From contig CAJBKE010000059.1 of NCBI GenBank assembly GCA_903953565.1, forward strand, positions 79,923-143,922: a DNA stretch of 64,000 nt, read 5' to 3'. The position numbers and the translations under genes were made by a program. Below the pieces are notes generated by a model. The model did not search any database and was not told the origin of the DNA. It saw nothing but the letters and a program-made list of their open reading frames with translations. The DNA is from an uncultured Verrucomicrobiota bacterium. Its GTDB lineage: Bacteria > Verrucomicrobiota > Verrucomicrobiia > Chthoniobacterales > JACTMZ01. This document shows positions 8,883 to 17,248 of the stretch, one piece after another; within the stretch, counting starts at the first letter, position 1, and each line of letters starts with the position of its first letter.

Positions 8883-9149
8883 GTGATCACGTTGGATAAA
8901 AACCGGGTGGTCGGGGGAGTTCTTTTGACCCTCCTGGCCGACCGCCACCGGCTGACTGAGGCCATGATCCTGCTGCGGCGGGCGCACGGCAAAGCGCTTA
9001 CCTCTTCGTGGCAAGACTTAGGCGCGAGCGAGGCCGAGGACACCGCTCTCTACGATGCGTGGCTTGAGCACCGCGGTCTGACAGCGGCCCTTGAGGCGGT
9101 GGAAAGCGAGATCAACGGGATCCGCCATGGGGATTTTTCACTGGCTTGA
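8883..9149 (+). CDS. Small hypothetical protein, possible antitoxin of TumE-like toxin
   Basis: Up to 88 residues if started at GTG 8883; the frame is open further upstream but without protein-like sequence. The distinctive part is the C-terminal 50 residues (WQDLGASEAEDTALYDAW, LEHRGLTAALEAVESEI), which is helical and acidic. It overlaps the start of the TumE-like gene by 23 bases, an arrangement typical of TA pairs. I do not recognise the family, and the antitoxin role is inferred from position. The start codon is uncertain. Confidence 0.45.
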   Translation: MITLDKNRVVGGVLLTLLADRHRLTEAMILLRRAHGKALTSSWQDLGASEAEDTALYDAWLEHRGLTAALEAVESEINGIRHGDFSLA

Positions 9150-9474
9150 GACCAGCCCTGTCGTCCGAGAATTCGAAGTTGCCGAATTCCGGGAATGGGC
9201 CAGCGGCTATTACTACCGCGTTGCCGTGACGCTGAGAGATGGCTCGTTGTTGCACGCGCGTGAATTCTTCAATCCTGAAGAGAGACACTATTCCTTCCAT
9301 TGGCAGACCGCAGCAGGCGCGTTGATTGTCCGCTGGGATGACGCGCCGCACCACCGCGGTCTCGAGACTTTCCCCTACCACGTGCACGAGGGCGATACGG
9401 TAAAAATCAGCCTTCCCGTTTCCCTGCGCGAAGTTTTGGCCGAGATTGATAAACGAATCAGAACAAGCGGCTGA
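9127..9474 (+). CDS. TumE-like (DUF6516 type) toxin
   Basis: 115 residues from ATG 9127 (MGIFHWLETSPVVREFEV). Diagnostic stretches are YYYRVAVTLRDGSLLHARE, YSFHWQ, LIVRWDDAPHHRGLETFPYH and the terminal SLREVLAEIDKRI. These match the small TumE/DUF6516 toxin family (RWD-aPHH then TFPxHxH). Full length is expected for the family. It overlaps the small upstream gene, its likely antitoxin. It sits in a patch with three other TA-like genes or fragments. Confidence 0.7.
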   Translation: MGIFHWLETSPVVREFEVAEFREWASGYYYRVAVTLRDGSLLHAREFFNPEERHYSFHWQTAAGALIVRWDDAPHHRGLETFPYHVHEGDTVKISLPVSLREVLAEIDKRIRTSG

Positions 9475-9651
9475 AAGCCGCAGATTTTTTGAGCCGTTCC
9501 CGGTGATCTGTCTCGAGTTGCCCGGCGACGATCGCCTGCTGATCTTGGTTGTCGATATCGGCCATCGCCGCGAAATCTGTCGCACTATTAAGACAGAGCC
9601 GGGTTTGCGAACCGAGGCTTGGCGAACAGGAGGAGCAGCCGGAGATAGCCC

Positions 9652-10005
9652 TCAGGCAAAATAGCTCGCCTCGACCAAACGGCCCTTAGGCAACACCGCC
9701 AACTGCGGCCGCAGGCCGATGATCCTGACAACACCATCACGAAGGATTACGCCGGAAAAATCCTGCTCCGAAACACTTGCCCAATTTCCCATGCTGACAA
9801 TATCGAGACGCACCCGGCCTTCGGTCATGGTCCGAACAGCGGCGCACCACTCGTCGACCGACAGACTCGGATCGAGCCAGACATCGCTGTCATAAGTAGA
9901 ACGCGAAAGGCCGTGTCCGATGACGGCAAGTCCTCCAAGCATCAACACGCGATGCCGACGAGCGAGACTCGCCGTCAGCTCTGCGGCGGTTTGTTCAGGC
10001 CCCAT
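9652..10005 (-). CDS. Truncated nucleotidyltransferase-like protein (MNT/DUF6036 type)
   Basis: 117 residues from ATG 10005 (MGPEQTAAELTAS). It carries the polymerase-beta-like signature LGGLAVIGHGLSRSTYDSDV, i.e. GG-A-x9-T-D-D, as in the nucleotidyltransferase half of MNT-type toxin/antitoxin proteins. Family members are usually 200 residues or more. Here the protein stops after LVEASYFA, exactly where a dispersed repeat (ggcaaaatag) begins, so it is probably 3'-truncated. Its start overlaps the upstream gene by 31 bases. Activity is doubtful. Confidence 0.6.
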   Translation of the reverse strand: MGPEQTAAELTASLARRHRVLMLGGLAVIGHGLSRSTYDSDVWLDPSLSVDEWCAAVRTMTEGRVRLDIVSMGNWASVSEQDFSGVILRDGVVRIIGLRPQLAVLPKGRLVEASYFA

Positions 10006-10220
10006 TGCTCGGCAGTTTCCTTGATCCGGTCGGAAATCCACATGGCATCGGCCATGGATCGCACACCGCCGGGCAGCCAGGGCTCGGAGTTGTCGGGAAT
10101 ACGGGGGCGGGAAGGATCCGGACCGTCCGGCTTGCCTTGCCAGCGTCGCAGCACCTTGCGCGACTTTTCCATGGAGTAGAGCCATTTCTGGCGCTCCACG
10201 TCCGGACGGTATTGCTTCAT
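9975..10220 (-). CDS. Small hypothetical partner of nucleotidyltransferase-like gene
   Basis: 81 residues from ATG 10220 (MKQYRPDVERQKWLYSMEKS), charged and probably helical, with no recognised domain. It overlaps the next gene by 31 bases, so the two form a coupled pair resembling the AbiEii pair at 7126-8060. A TA-partner role is inferred from arrangement only. The frame extends upstream to 10409 but the extra sequence is Ser-rich and unlike a protein. Confidence 0.5.
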   Translation of the reverse strand: MKQYRPDVERQKWLYSMEKSRKVLRRWQGKPDGPDPSRPRIPDNSEPWLPGGVRSMADAMWISDRIKETAEQWGLNKPPQS

Positions 10221-10901
10221 GGCGAAAAGGTAGCCCGCGAAACCGGACGAAACAAGATCAGGAGAGTTGGTTTGAACAGAAGGAAACGAAGTGAACGAAG
10301 ACCAAGCCGACGAAAGGCGCCCGGTCCTTCGCCACCGGTGGAAGAGGGTGTCGGAAGATGGTTTCCAGAGCAACGACGATTGATGGCTGGCCTCGAGAGT
10401 GCTCACCAAATGGTGAGATCTCTGTCACCAATCGCTTTGTTTGAAAATCCTCTGTTATCGGTGCCATTTGCCCAGAGGCTGTGTCGCCAAGCCTCCGCTG
10501 TGTAATCCGTGGTTAAACTCTTCTGCATGGATACGGCTTAGCACTTCGACCCCTCTCCTCGCCTTGCCACTCGACCCGCTCCAAGCTATTTGAAATCTCG
10601 TCTGAAACACCGCCCCACCGAAAGACTGGCCACCGTCTCCCGGCACCTGTCCCCCTGCATTTCCCCTCCCGCCCCTTGCCTCCCGCCATTCGACCGATTA
10701 CAGTTTCACCGAAATGCAGATCCACTGGGCCGGAGTTGTACGAGGACAACCTACAACGCAAATACCGGCCACCGAAACACTGCAATACTGCACTCTGACT
10801 TCTGATATCCGACTTCTGAAAAACTGAGCCGCAAGACAGGCCTTAGCCAAATACTGAAACACCGAAAAACCGAAAAACTGTCCCCCCGATCTCCGACCCG
10901 C
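10221..10901. other. Gene-poor stretch with short repeats and low-complexity CTGA/CCGA words
   Basis: No convincing gene. It contains a CCACGGAT-family copy (10500-10517, minus orientation), a small palindrome CTCACCAAATGGTGAG near 10404, and a degenerate run of ctgac/ccgac/ctgaaaaactg words from about 10750 to 10890. The first copy of a 26-bp direct repeat (10826-10851) lies just upstream of the small coiled-coil gene. Confidence 0.45.
10826..10851 (+). repeat. Left copy of 26-bp direct repeat
   Basis: This 26-bp word (starts gagccgcaagacagg, ends ttagccaaa) is repeated exactly at 11173-11198. Similarity continues loosely for another 10-15 bases in both copies. A partial third copy (ggccttagccaaaactg) is near 8210. 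The two exact copies bracket the gene at 10902-11144. Confidence 0.75.
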
Positions 10902-11144
10902 ATGAGCACGACCAAAATTCTGTCCATCCTTGAGGCAGCGCAAATTGAGCCGCCGAAAGCTCGCGCCATTGCCGAGAGCTTGGAAATTGCGTTCCGTGAG
11001 CACGAGCAGGATCTCACAACGCGCCTCATGACGAAACAAGACGGAGCCGACATTAAAGCCGAGATCATCAAATGGATGTTCCTTTTCTGGATTGGCCAAA
11101 TCGCCATCCTCATCGCCGCCGCTAAATTTCTCTTCGGCACCTGA
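10902..11144 (+). CDS. Small coiled-coil protein with one C-terminal membrane anchor
   Basis: 80 residues (MSTTKILSILEAAQIEPPKA). A helical charged N-terminal half (AIAESLEIAFREHEQDLTT) leads into a hydrophobic tail (WMFLFWIGQIAILIAAAKFLF). It resembles short bacterial coiled-coil/DUF1640-like membrane proteins that often sit in accessory DNA. No partner gene is evident, and it is bracketed by exact 26-bp direct repeats. Function is unknown. Confidence 0.65.
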   Translation: MSTTKILSILEAAQIEPPKARAIAESLEIAFREHEQDLTTRLMTKQDGADIKAEIIKWMFLFWIGQIAILIAAAKFLFGT

Positions 11145-11172
11145 AACGCTGGATAGATTACAACCAACGTCC

Positions 11173-11198
11173 GAGCCGCAAGACAGGCCTTAGCCAAA
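11173..11198 (+). repeat. Right copy of 26-bp direct repeat
   Basis: Identical to 10826-10851, 347 bp downstream of it. It lies in the leader region of the pseudopilin gene at 11269, ahead of a pyrimidine-rich run (11210-11265). Confidence 0.75.
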
Positions 11199-11268
11199 CA
11201 CTGACTACCGACCTCCAACCTCTGCACCCCTTTTCCCTTTCCACTTTCACTCTACACTCAAAACTCCC

Positions 11269-11820
11269 ATGAAACCACTCGCCACCCGCCACCTCTTCAG
11301 CTCTGACTCCACGCTCCACGCCTCCTGCTCCAGGCTGCGTAAAAGCTCCGCTTTTACGCTCATCGAACTCCTCGTGGTGATCGCCATTATTGCCATCTTG
11401 GCGGGACTCAGCTTCGCCGGCGTGAGCGGTGCGCTCAAGACTGCGCGCAAGGCTGAGGTGCGGGCGATGGCGAACCAGATCAAGCTGGCCATCACCGCCT
11501 ACTACGCCGACTACGGCGTATGGCCGACGAATGTCAGCAAAACCGACGCCAACTTCCTCGGGATGATCACCGGCCAAAGCACGACCGGCAACAAACGAGC
11601 TATCCGCTTTCTGGAGCCAGCGGCGAAGTTTACCAACAGCGCTGGCCTGGTCACACCCGCTAAATTCTATGCCGCTGGTCAGTCGAATTTCATGGTCATA
11701 GTCGACACCAACTACGCGGGCAAAATCCGGCTACCAGGGCAAAGCACCGACACGGCGGGATCAGTCGCCGTTTATGTGACTGACCCGGATAGCTCCGGCA
11801 AGTATATCGGGACCTGGTAA
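11269..11820 (+). CDS. Type IV/type II pseudopilin (GspG-like)
   Basis: 183 residues. A 29-residue leader is followed by the prepilin peptidase motif SAFTLIELLVVIAIIAILAG, with Glu+5 and the hydrophobic helix that holds pilins in the inner membrane. The body (MANQIKLAITAYYADYGVWP) matches the helix and DxGxxP turn of GspG-type major pseudopilins. The leader contains a ctcgccac-type low-complexity segment. It faces the five-gene pseudopilin operon, and the two genes end 12 bases apart. No assembly ATPase or prepilin peptidase is in the window, so it must rely on machinery elsewhere. Confidence 0.85.
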   Translation: MKPLATRHLFSSDSTLHASCSRLRKSSAFTLIELLVVIAIIAILAGLSFAGVSGALKTARKAEVRAMANQIKLAITAYYADYGVWPTNVSKTDANFLGMITGQSTTGNKRAIRFLEPAAKFTNSAGLVTPAKFYAAGQSNFMVIVDTNYAGKIRLPGQSTDTAGSVAVYVTDPDSSGKYIGTW

Positions 11821-11832
11821 ACCTTCGTCCGG

Positions 11833-14535
11833 TCACGGCCAGATCAGCGGCTCGAGGAAGACAATCTTAAACTTGCCGGTATTGGTGTCGCGCGCAACCT
11901 GCGCCCGCACACGCGCTTCGGCAACACTGCTGCCCTGCTTATCCGTGGCAAAACCGGCCGCGTAGATGGTGAAGACTTGGGAGGCTACGGCTACGCCGGT
12001 GTAGACAGCCTGGCCGCGCGCCTCGTTGGCTGCCTCGTCGGTGGAAAAATTAGCGACGCCGTTTATCTCCAGAACCTCGGCTGGGAGAGTATAGAGATTG
12101 GTCTGGTAAGCAGCGGCGTTGGCCGAGCGGCGCGCGGCCCAAGTGTTGGTGAACTTGAGCGAGGCGATGTTTGTCGCGTTTGTGAGAAAGTCGTTGGCAG
12201 TGGAAAAGCCCGCTGCGGCCGGGAAACCCAAGTTAGTGGTGCCCACCGCGGCACCAGCAGCGTTGGTCATCCCCGCCAGCAAAGCGGCGACAGCTTGGGG
12301 TCGAGCCAAACCTCCAGAAAGCAGTGCGGAGGACGCCATGGTGCTGGCCGCTGGATGGGCCAGCGAATTGATGTTGAGCTTGAAGGCCATGGGCGAGCCC
12401 GACGCGGTCGTGTTGGTCACGGCGAAGACTTCGAGCAGCGCCCAGTCGGGAACGGCAGTGGATTCTGACGCGTCCTGGGCGCGGAACTGTAGGGTGCGCC
12501 ACTGCAGACCGGTGTGGACCTTCGAAAGGTCGAAGGCTGACGAAAGAGGGCGGGCGGGGTATGTATTTCCGAGCGACTCAGCGCCGAAAAGTGTCATGAT
12601 GTCGGCATTTGTGATCCGATCGGAGGCAACATTAGGCAAACCGGTTCCGGATCCCACGCCGACGGTTGAATTGTTTGAGCCAAGGGTGATCGCGGGTCCC
12701 TGCACACTAATCCAAGGCCGCGATGGTGGAGGATAGTCAGGGTATCTTTTGACTCTTGGATCGTTCTTGGCTACGCCGACTGCGGTAGCGCTCTTCCAAC
12801 CATTGTTGACATAGCTTGGCACGTCGCTCGCAAGAATCTGGCCGTTCGTAGCAGAAACTTTTGCGACATTCGACATTGCGGAATTGGTCCAACTCTCGAA
12901 ATCGTCGCCGAATGCCCAGTCGCGTATAGTCTCGTTGGCGTCCCGCCACTGCAAATAGCGGACAACTTTCAGCCTGATGTCGTTGGTCACGGAAATATCA
13001 GCGGCATTGGTCAACGGTGCTGGAAGATTGGTTGAAGTGCTGAGAACGAGAAAAAGGTTGGTATAGCTCTGGCTGGGAATATTCGTCTGGGCAGCCCACT
13101 GCAGCTTCCAATTACTTTTCAGGCTTGCCGGTGCGGAATTTGTGAAAGGCACAGTCTCCCCGTTTGTGCCTTTGTAGCTGCCTTGGTATTTCCAATCGCC
13201 GACATCAACCACAATTTGGGAGCCGTCCCCCCAGGGTTGGTCAAACGGATTGGCGATTTCAAAGCCTAACCACACCTGCACCTGCAGTTCCGTCCCCGCT
13301 CCGCCGAGAGCTTCGTTGGTCGCATAATAAGTTTGGCAGGCGATTTCGTTGAGAAAGGGAAATGGGCGATACCCGGCAACTCTGGTTGGAATCAACTCCG
13401 GCGACAGCATGTTTAAAGCGGCACCTGTAACGCTAGTCTTGTTGCCCGGCGCGACTGCCCCCGTGGGCAGTGCGAAATCGTTGATGTTGGCCACGATTTG
13501 ACGTGAGATATTGCGTCCGTATTTGGCCAACAACCCGTCGGAGACCCCAAAGTAGCTCGCGAAGGCTGCACCTTTGAAGTTGGAATCCACGAACTTATCC
13601 AGTGCTGTCGTAAGGGAATCGAGGCTGTTCAGATACCGGCGGTCATAAATTGACAGGCAGCCACTGGTGCCCCCGGCGTCGATCGCCATCGGCAAGCCGC
13701 TGGAAGAGAAGGCGTAGCTGTTGCTCGGGCGCCAGTTGAGCGGCCCACCGGCAATTTGAAACATCATTGTGTTGTAATTTGTTGCATTCGTCATGCCCGG
13801 CAGTCCGCTCATCTGGCGTGGCGTGAAAAAGTATCCCCAGCCATTGGTGGTAACGCTCGTGTCTGCCGGGTGGATACGGCCGATGAAGGCGTTCGTGATG
13901 GATTTCCAGTTCTTTGTGCTGATGGCGGGAAACACGTTGCCACTCAGAACAAGAGGCCGGGCATTGGTCGGGAGGAAGTCGCTCTGCCCCGCAGAAGAAG
14001 CGGCATTGAGATTCAGGCGGCTGCCGTCGTCATCGATCCAGAATGCGTATTGCCCTATGGCGTTGGTGCCGCTTTTTTCCACCACAAGCGGAGCGGAGAA
14101 AGCAGCGGGGTCCGTGTTGGTGGATATGAAATAGTTGATGTTGCCCTTATCTTCCTGCCAAATGTTGATGTTCGTGCCACTAGCGCCGCTCGCAGCGAAG
14201 GCCGCACTGGAGAGCGGGGTTGTTCCGGAGGAAGGCACGAAGACCTGGCCGGGTTGAGTCACCGCATTGGCGCCGGCTATCTTAGAGTTGATCAACTCGA
14301 GTCCGCGGTTCACGGCCAGCATCGCCATCTGGTTCGCCTGCTCCTGGTAGCTGTAGTTACGGGCCGCCATCTGTTCGGTGCGCGTGGCCGCGTTGAAACC
14401 GATGACAAGAACCGTCATCATGACGATGACGATCAGAGTCAGGACAATGGCAAAGCCCGCGCGGTCTTGGTGGTGCCCGCGGGGCGAGCGGACACTACTC
14501 CGCCGCTTCGCTCTTATGTCATTCGGCAAACTCAT
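11833..14535 (-). CDS. Verru_Chthon cassette protein A (PilX-like minor pilin-associated protein)
   Basis: 900 residues. A short basic start is followed by a hydrophobic segment (GFAIVLTLIVIVMMTVLV) with a cleavage-site-like GF, then TRTEQMAARNYSYQEQANQMA, which matches PilX/GspK-like proteins. The long beta-rich remainder is full of Asn, Thr and Ser. Size, order and linkage match TIGR-type Verru_Chthon cassette protein A. It is the last gene of the operon and its ATG overlaps the stop of protein C (ATGA at 14532-14535). It probably forms the large exported subunit of a pseudopilus-like complex; the role is inferred. Confidence 0.85.
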   Translation of the reverse strand: MSLPNDIRAKRRSSVRSPRGHHQDRAGFAIVLTLIVIVMMTVLVIGFNAATRTEQMAARNYSYQEQANQMAMLAVNRGLELINSKIAGANAVTQPGQVFVPSSGTTPLSSAAFAASGASGTNINIWQEDKGNINYFISTNTDPAAFSAPLVVEKSGTNAIGQYAFWIDDDGSRLNLNAASSAGQSDFLPTNARPLVLSGNVFPAISTKNWKSITNAFIGRIHPADTSVTTNGWGYFFTPRQMSGLPGMTNATNYNTMMFQIAGGPLNWRPSNSYAFSSSGLPMAIDAGGTSGCLSIYDRRYLNSLDSLTTALDKFVDSNFKGAAFASYFGVSDGLLAKYGRNISRQIVANINDFALPTGAVAPGNKTSVTGAALNMLSPELIPTRVAGYRPFPFLNEIACQTYYATNEALGGAGTELQVQVWLGFEIANPFDQPWGDGSQIVVDVGDWKYQGSYKGTNGETVPFTNSAPASLKSNWKLQWAAQTNIPSQSYTNLFLVLSTSTNLPAPLTNAADISVTNDIRLKVVRYLQWRDANETIRDWAFGDDFESWTNSAMSNVAKVSATNGQILASDVPSYVNNGWKSATAVGVAKNDPRVKRYPDYPPPSRPWISVQGPAITLGSNNSTVGVGSGTGLPNVASDRITNADIMTLFGAESLGNTYPARPLSSAFDLSKVHTGLQWRTLQFRAQDASESTAVPDWALLEVFAVTNTTASGSPMAFKLNINSLAHPAASTMASSALLSGGLARPQAVAALLAGMTNAAGAAVGTTNLGFPAAAGFSTANDFLTNATNIASLKFTNTWAARRSANAAAYQTNLYTLPAEVLEINGVANFSTDEAANEARGQAVYTGVAVASQVFTIYAAGFATDKQGSSVAEARVRAQVARDTNTGKFKIVFLEPLIWP

Positions 14536-15428
14536 TTGGTATAGGCCGAGTTGACCAGCGGGACGAAGCGCCGAAGCACCGTTGTTCCCTCGCGGAGGAT
14601 GCGTGCCGCAACATCACTTTGAACAAGCGGGGTATCGTTGGTGGCTTTATCGATCGTTGCCGCGTCCAGCACGTTCAATCCGTTGATTTGGCTGAGCTTT
14701 GCGGCGGACTTGCTGTCCAAAACCAGCATGGTGACAAGAACGCCGAGGGGAAGGTTGGTCTGGCTGGTCCAGTTTGTGGTCCATGAGATGGAGCCTGCAC
14801 CGCCGTTGGTGCTAGCGAATTCGAGACTGAACCTGACGCAGTTGTCGACGAGCGGAGTGCGGTTGTTCGGTTCGGCGCCGGGGGTAACCAAATTCGTGGT
14901 GGGCCCCGCGCGCCCGTAAAAATCTTGGTAGTTGAGGTTCGTAGAGCCAGGGGCGAAGCCGTGACGGACAAGGCTATAGCTGCCGCCGGCCATACTCTGA
15001 TAGCCGTCACGTTTTGTGATAAACATAGGGAGGTAGCCGATCTCGGCAAATGGAACGCCCCCATCGGCATCGTGAGGACCGACCGGCGAAATAAAGAAGA
15101 GGGATTGACTCCCCGGAACGGCAGCGAGACTACCGCTTGTCTCCCCCGGCAGGCCATTGGTCGCAACAAAAGTCGCAAAATTCGAAAACACGGCCGTGGC
15201 ATTCGTTCCGCTGTTCGTGGCAACTCCGGCGAAGGCGTAGCGCAGTTCGCTGGCGAGGAGATTCATCCCGATTCTGCCAGCTTGTGCCGTCTCCATGCGA
15301 CGCCCGCCGGTTTCCCAAGCCCGCACGGATTGGCCGGCGATGTTGAACATAAAAACCATCATAAGTGAGAGCACGGCAATAGCCGTGAGCATTTCAAGGA
15401 GGGTGAACCCAGCAGAAGGACGACTCAT
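14532..15428 (-). CDS. Verru_Chthon cassette protein C (GspJ/PulJ-like pseudopilin)
   Basis: 298 residues from ATG 15428 (MSRPSAGFTLLEMLTAIAVL), with the prepilin motif GFTLLEM six residues in. The start overlaps the preceding stop as ATGA. The body (GRRMETAQAGRIGMNLLASE) resembles GspJ minor pseudopilins. A frame extension to 15488 exists but lies inside the upstream gene. It is coupled on both sides (B upstream, A downstream). A minor pseudopilin role is inferred from family. Confidence 0.85.
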   Translation of the reverse strand: MSRPSAGFTLLEMLTAIAVLSLMMVFMFNIAGQSVRAWETGGRRMETAQAGRIGMNLLASELRYAFAGVATNSGTNATAVFSNFATFVATNGLPGETSGSLAAVPGSQSLFFISPVGPHDADGGVPFAEIGYLPMFITKRDGYQSMAGGSYSLVRHGFAPGSTNLNYQDFYGRAGPTTNLVTPGAEPNNRTPLVDNCVRFSLEFASTNGGAGSISWTTNWTSQTNLPLGVLVTMLVLDSKSAAKLSQINGLNVLDAATIDKATNDTPLVQSDVAARILREGTTVLRRFVPLVNSAYTK

Positions 15429-15871
15429 AGCGGAATCCTCCGGATAAAAAACCGTTTCTGTGCGGCAGCGCCCCCACCCGGCGGCCAAACGAAATCAAGC
15501 GTGATGGTCGCCGCCGTGGTATCTGCGACGATATTGTAATTGAGTCGCATGCTCGCGCCGTTTGAGTTGGATAGTTGCGTCCCATCCCCCGCAAAATACA
15601 TGGAGTTCGACTTTTGCGTCAGAGGGATAGCGGGGTTGGTGAACATTCCGGGGATTTTGAATTCGTTAACGCCAGCCGGGCGGACCTGCCACGCCCCGAA
15701 AAAAGCCTCTGCCAGACTCGCCGCTTGGGCCTCCTGCGCCACGCTGCGCGCCGCACCCATGCCGACAGGGATGAGTCCGACGATGGGCAAGATGCAAAAG
15801 GCAAAAAGGCCGAGAGCAATCACCGTCTCCGTGAGGCTGAAGGCTGCCGAGAAGCGTGCGGAAGTTTTCAA
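15425..15871 (-). CDS. Verru_Chthon cassette protein B (GspI-like pseudopilin)
   Basis: 148 residues. The motif FSLTETVIALGLFAFCILPI follows a 10-residue leader; Thr replaces the usual Ile and Glu is retained. This is an acceptable but divergent prepilin site. Short length and position between D and C match cassette protein B. It starts in an ATGA overlap with D (15868-15871) and ends in one with C. Confidence 0.8.
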   Translation of the reverse strand: MKTSARFSAAFSLTETVIALGLFAFCILPIVGLIPVGMGAARSVAQEAQAASLAEAFFGAWQVRPAGVNEFKIPGMFTNPAIPLTQKSNSMYFAGDGTQLSNSNGASMRLNYNIVADTTAATITLDFVWPPGGGAAAQKRFFIRRIPL

Positions 15872-16671
15872 TTCTTGAATGACTCGGGCGAACGAACACG
15901 CACCCGCCCTTGCCGGTCAGTTTCGATGTAGTAGTAATTGTTTGTACTCTTGAGAATGATCTTGTTGTCGGCGGTGGCCACCCCGGATGCGACGCGTATC
16001 GCCATCTCCATTGTCATCCCGCCGGCGCCACCAAGCGTCGAGCCATCGCCTTTCACAGCCTCACCCACCCCGCGGTAGCCGACGCAAGCTGTATTACCAA
16101 GCGTGAAACTCTTGCCGGCGACCTCAACCGTCAGACCATTGGCCGAAGACTGGATATGTTGCCATTCCGCACCATCGCTCACGTCGTCAGCGCCAAAGAT
16201 TGGGGCAAAAGCTTCGCCGAGCTTTGCTCCGGTAATAGGGTTGCCCTGCCGCGTCGCGTATTTGCCGGCTTCCAGATTAAGAAAAACGACACCGGCGGGA
16301 AGCTTTTCCCACTCCTTAAGCATGGTCCATTTACCAGTGCCACGGTTGGTTTGTATAATCGACCAGTATCTCCAACTTTCGGGCGGCAACCCACTGCCGG
16401 ACGAGCCGTCGAGGTTGCAGATCAGAAATCGGGTTTCCAAATTTTTGGCGACGGCGTATTGGCGGGCCAGACTCAGCCCGCTGGCAACCTGCGCGGCGGC
16501 GACTTGGGGCGCAGGATCGCCCATGTTGCTCACCGCATAACCTAGCGCAGCCATGACAATGGCCATGATGGCCACCACCGAAAGCAACTCAACCAGAGTG
16601 AATCCGGCCCGGTTCCAGCGCAGCGGGTGGATGCGTAGTCTTCGGGATTTACCAGTTGCCGATGTCATCAT
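15868..16671 (-). CDS. Verru_Chthon cassette protein D (GspH-like pseudopilin)
   Basis: About 267 residues from ATG 16671; alternatives at 16668 and 16695 all overlap the upstream gene. The prepilin motif is AGFTLVELLSVVAIMAIVMAA. The body includes AQVASGLSLARQYAVAKN, the GspH/FimT-like helix, and a C-terminal FYIET-like strand (NNYYYIETDRQGRVRVR). It is coupled to the GspG-like gene before it and to B after it. Confidence 0.85.
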   Translation of the reverse strand: MMTSATGKSRRLRIHPLRWNRAGFTLVELLSVVAIMAIVMAALGYAVSNMGDPAPQVAAAQVASGLSLARQYAVAKNLETRFLICNLDGSSGSGLPPESWRYWSIIQTNRGTGKWTMLKEWEKLPAGVVFLNLEAGKYATRQGNPITGAKLGEAFAPIFGADDVSDGAEWQHIQSSANGLTVEVAGKSFTLGNTACVGYRGVGEAVKGDGSTLGGAGGMTMEMAIRVASGVATADNKIILKSTNNYYYIETDRQGRVRVRSPESFKN

Positions 16672-17179
16672 TGGTGTTGGTTGTGCTGGCGCCATCGCTC
16701 CACACGTCGAAAGTGGCGATGTTCACTTGCCCGGGGTTGCGATAGCGGTAGGGAGCCCCGAAGGGGTCGAGGAGCTGCGTGCCCGACATCGAACTAGGGT
16801 TCACCTCCATAAACATCTCGATACTGGTAAACACCAAACTGGTTCCCGATGCGGGCGGGTAGGCATCGTTTTGCATCTTGTAGCGCTCGATGGCATTGGC
16901 CAGAGCAGCAACCTCCGCGGCGGCTCGGTCGCGAGCCGACTTCTGGTTGGCGCCTCCCAGTGCGGCTAGCGTGATGCCGGCAAGGATGGCAATCACCGCG
17001 ACCACGACGAGCAACTCAATGAGGGTGAAAGCGCCACGCGCGCGGCCGGCGGAGTGTCTGGTGACTCGTGGCGAGTAACGGGTGCAAAGCAGAGAAGCCC
17101 CAACGGGAGCACCAAAACCCTGAGCCAAATCTTCGCTCACTGCTCCCTGCTCCGCGCTCCTTGCTTTATGCTCTTTCAT
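16649..17179 (-). CDS. GspG-like major pseudopilin, first gene of the cassette operon
   Basis: 176 residues. The motif GAFTLIELLVVVAVIAILAG is followed by the GspG body: AIERYKMQNDAYPP, LLDPFGAPYRYR and the terminal FDVWSDGAS then TNDDIGNW. The last part is the GspG calcium-site end. The leader is unusually long (48 residues before the cleavage site), and no later ATG or GTG offers a shorter one. Its DNA contains the same ctcgccac/gtcacc words seen in the other pseudopilin leader and in nearby intergenic DNA. It heads the minus-strand operon G-D-B-C-A. Confidence 0.85.
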   Translation of the reverse strand: MKEHKARSAEQGAVSEDLAQGFGAPVGASLLCTRYSPRVTRHSAGRARGAFTLIELLVVVAVIAILAGITLAALGGANQKSARDRAAAEVAALANAIERYKMQNDAYPPASGTSLVFTSIEMFMEVNPSSMSGTQLLDPFGAPYRYRNPGQVNIATFDVWSDGASTTNTNDDIGNW

Positions 17180-17248
17180 GTAATCACAATGTAAACATCC
17201 GGAGAGGAAGTCAACCCCCTCTTTTTACTGGGGCTGCAAACAGGCTTT

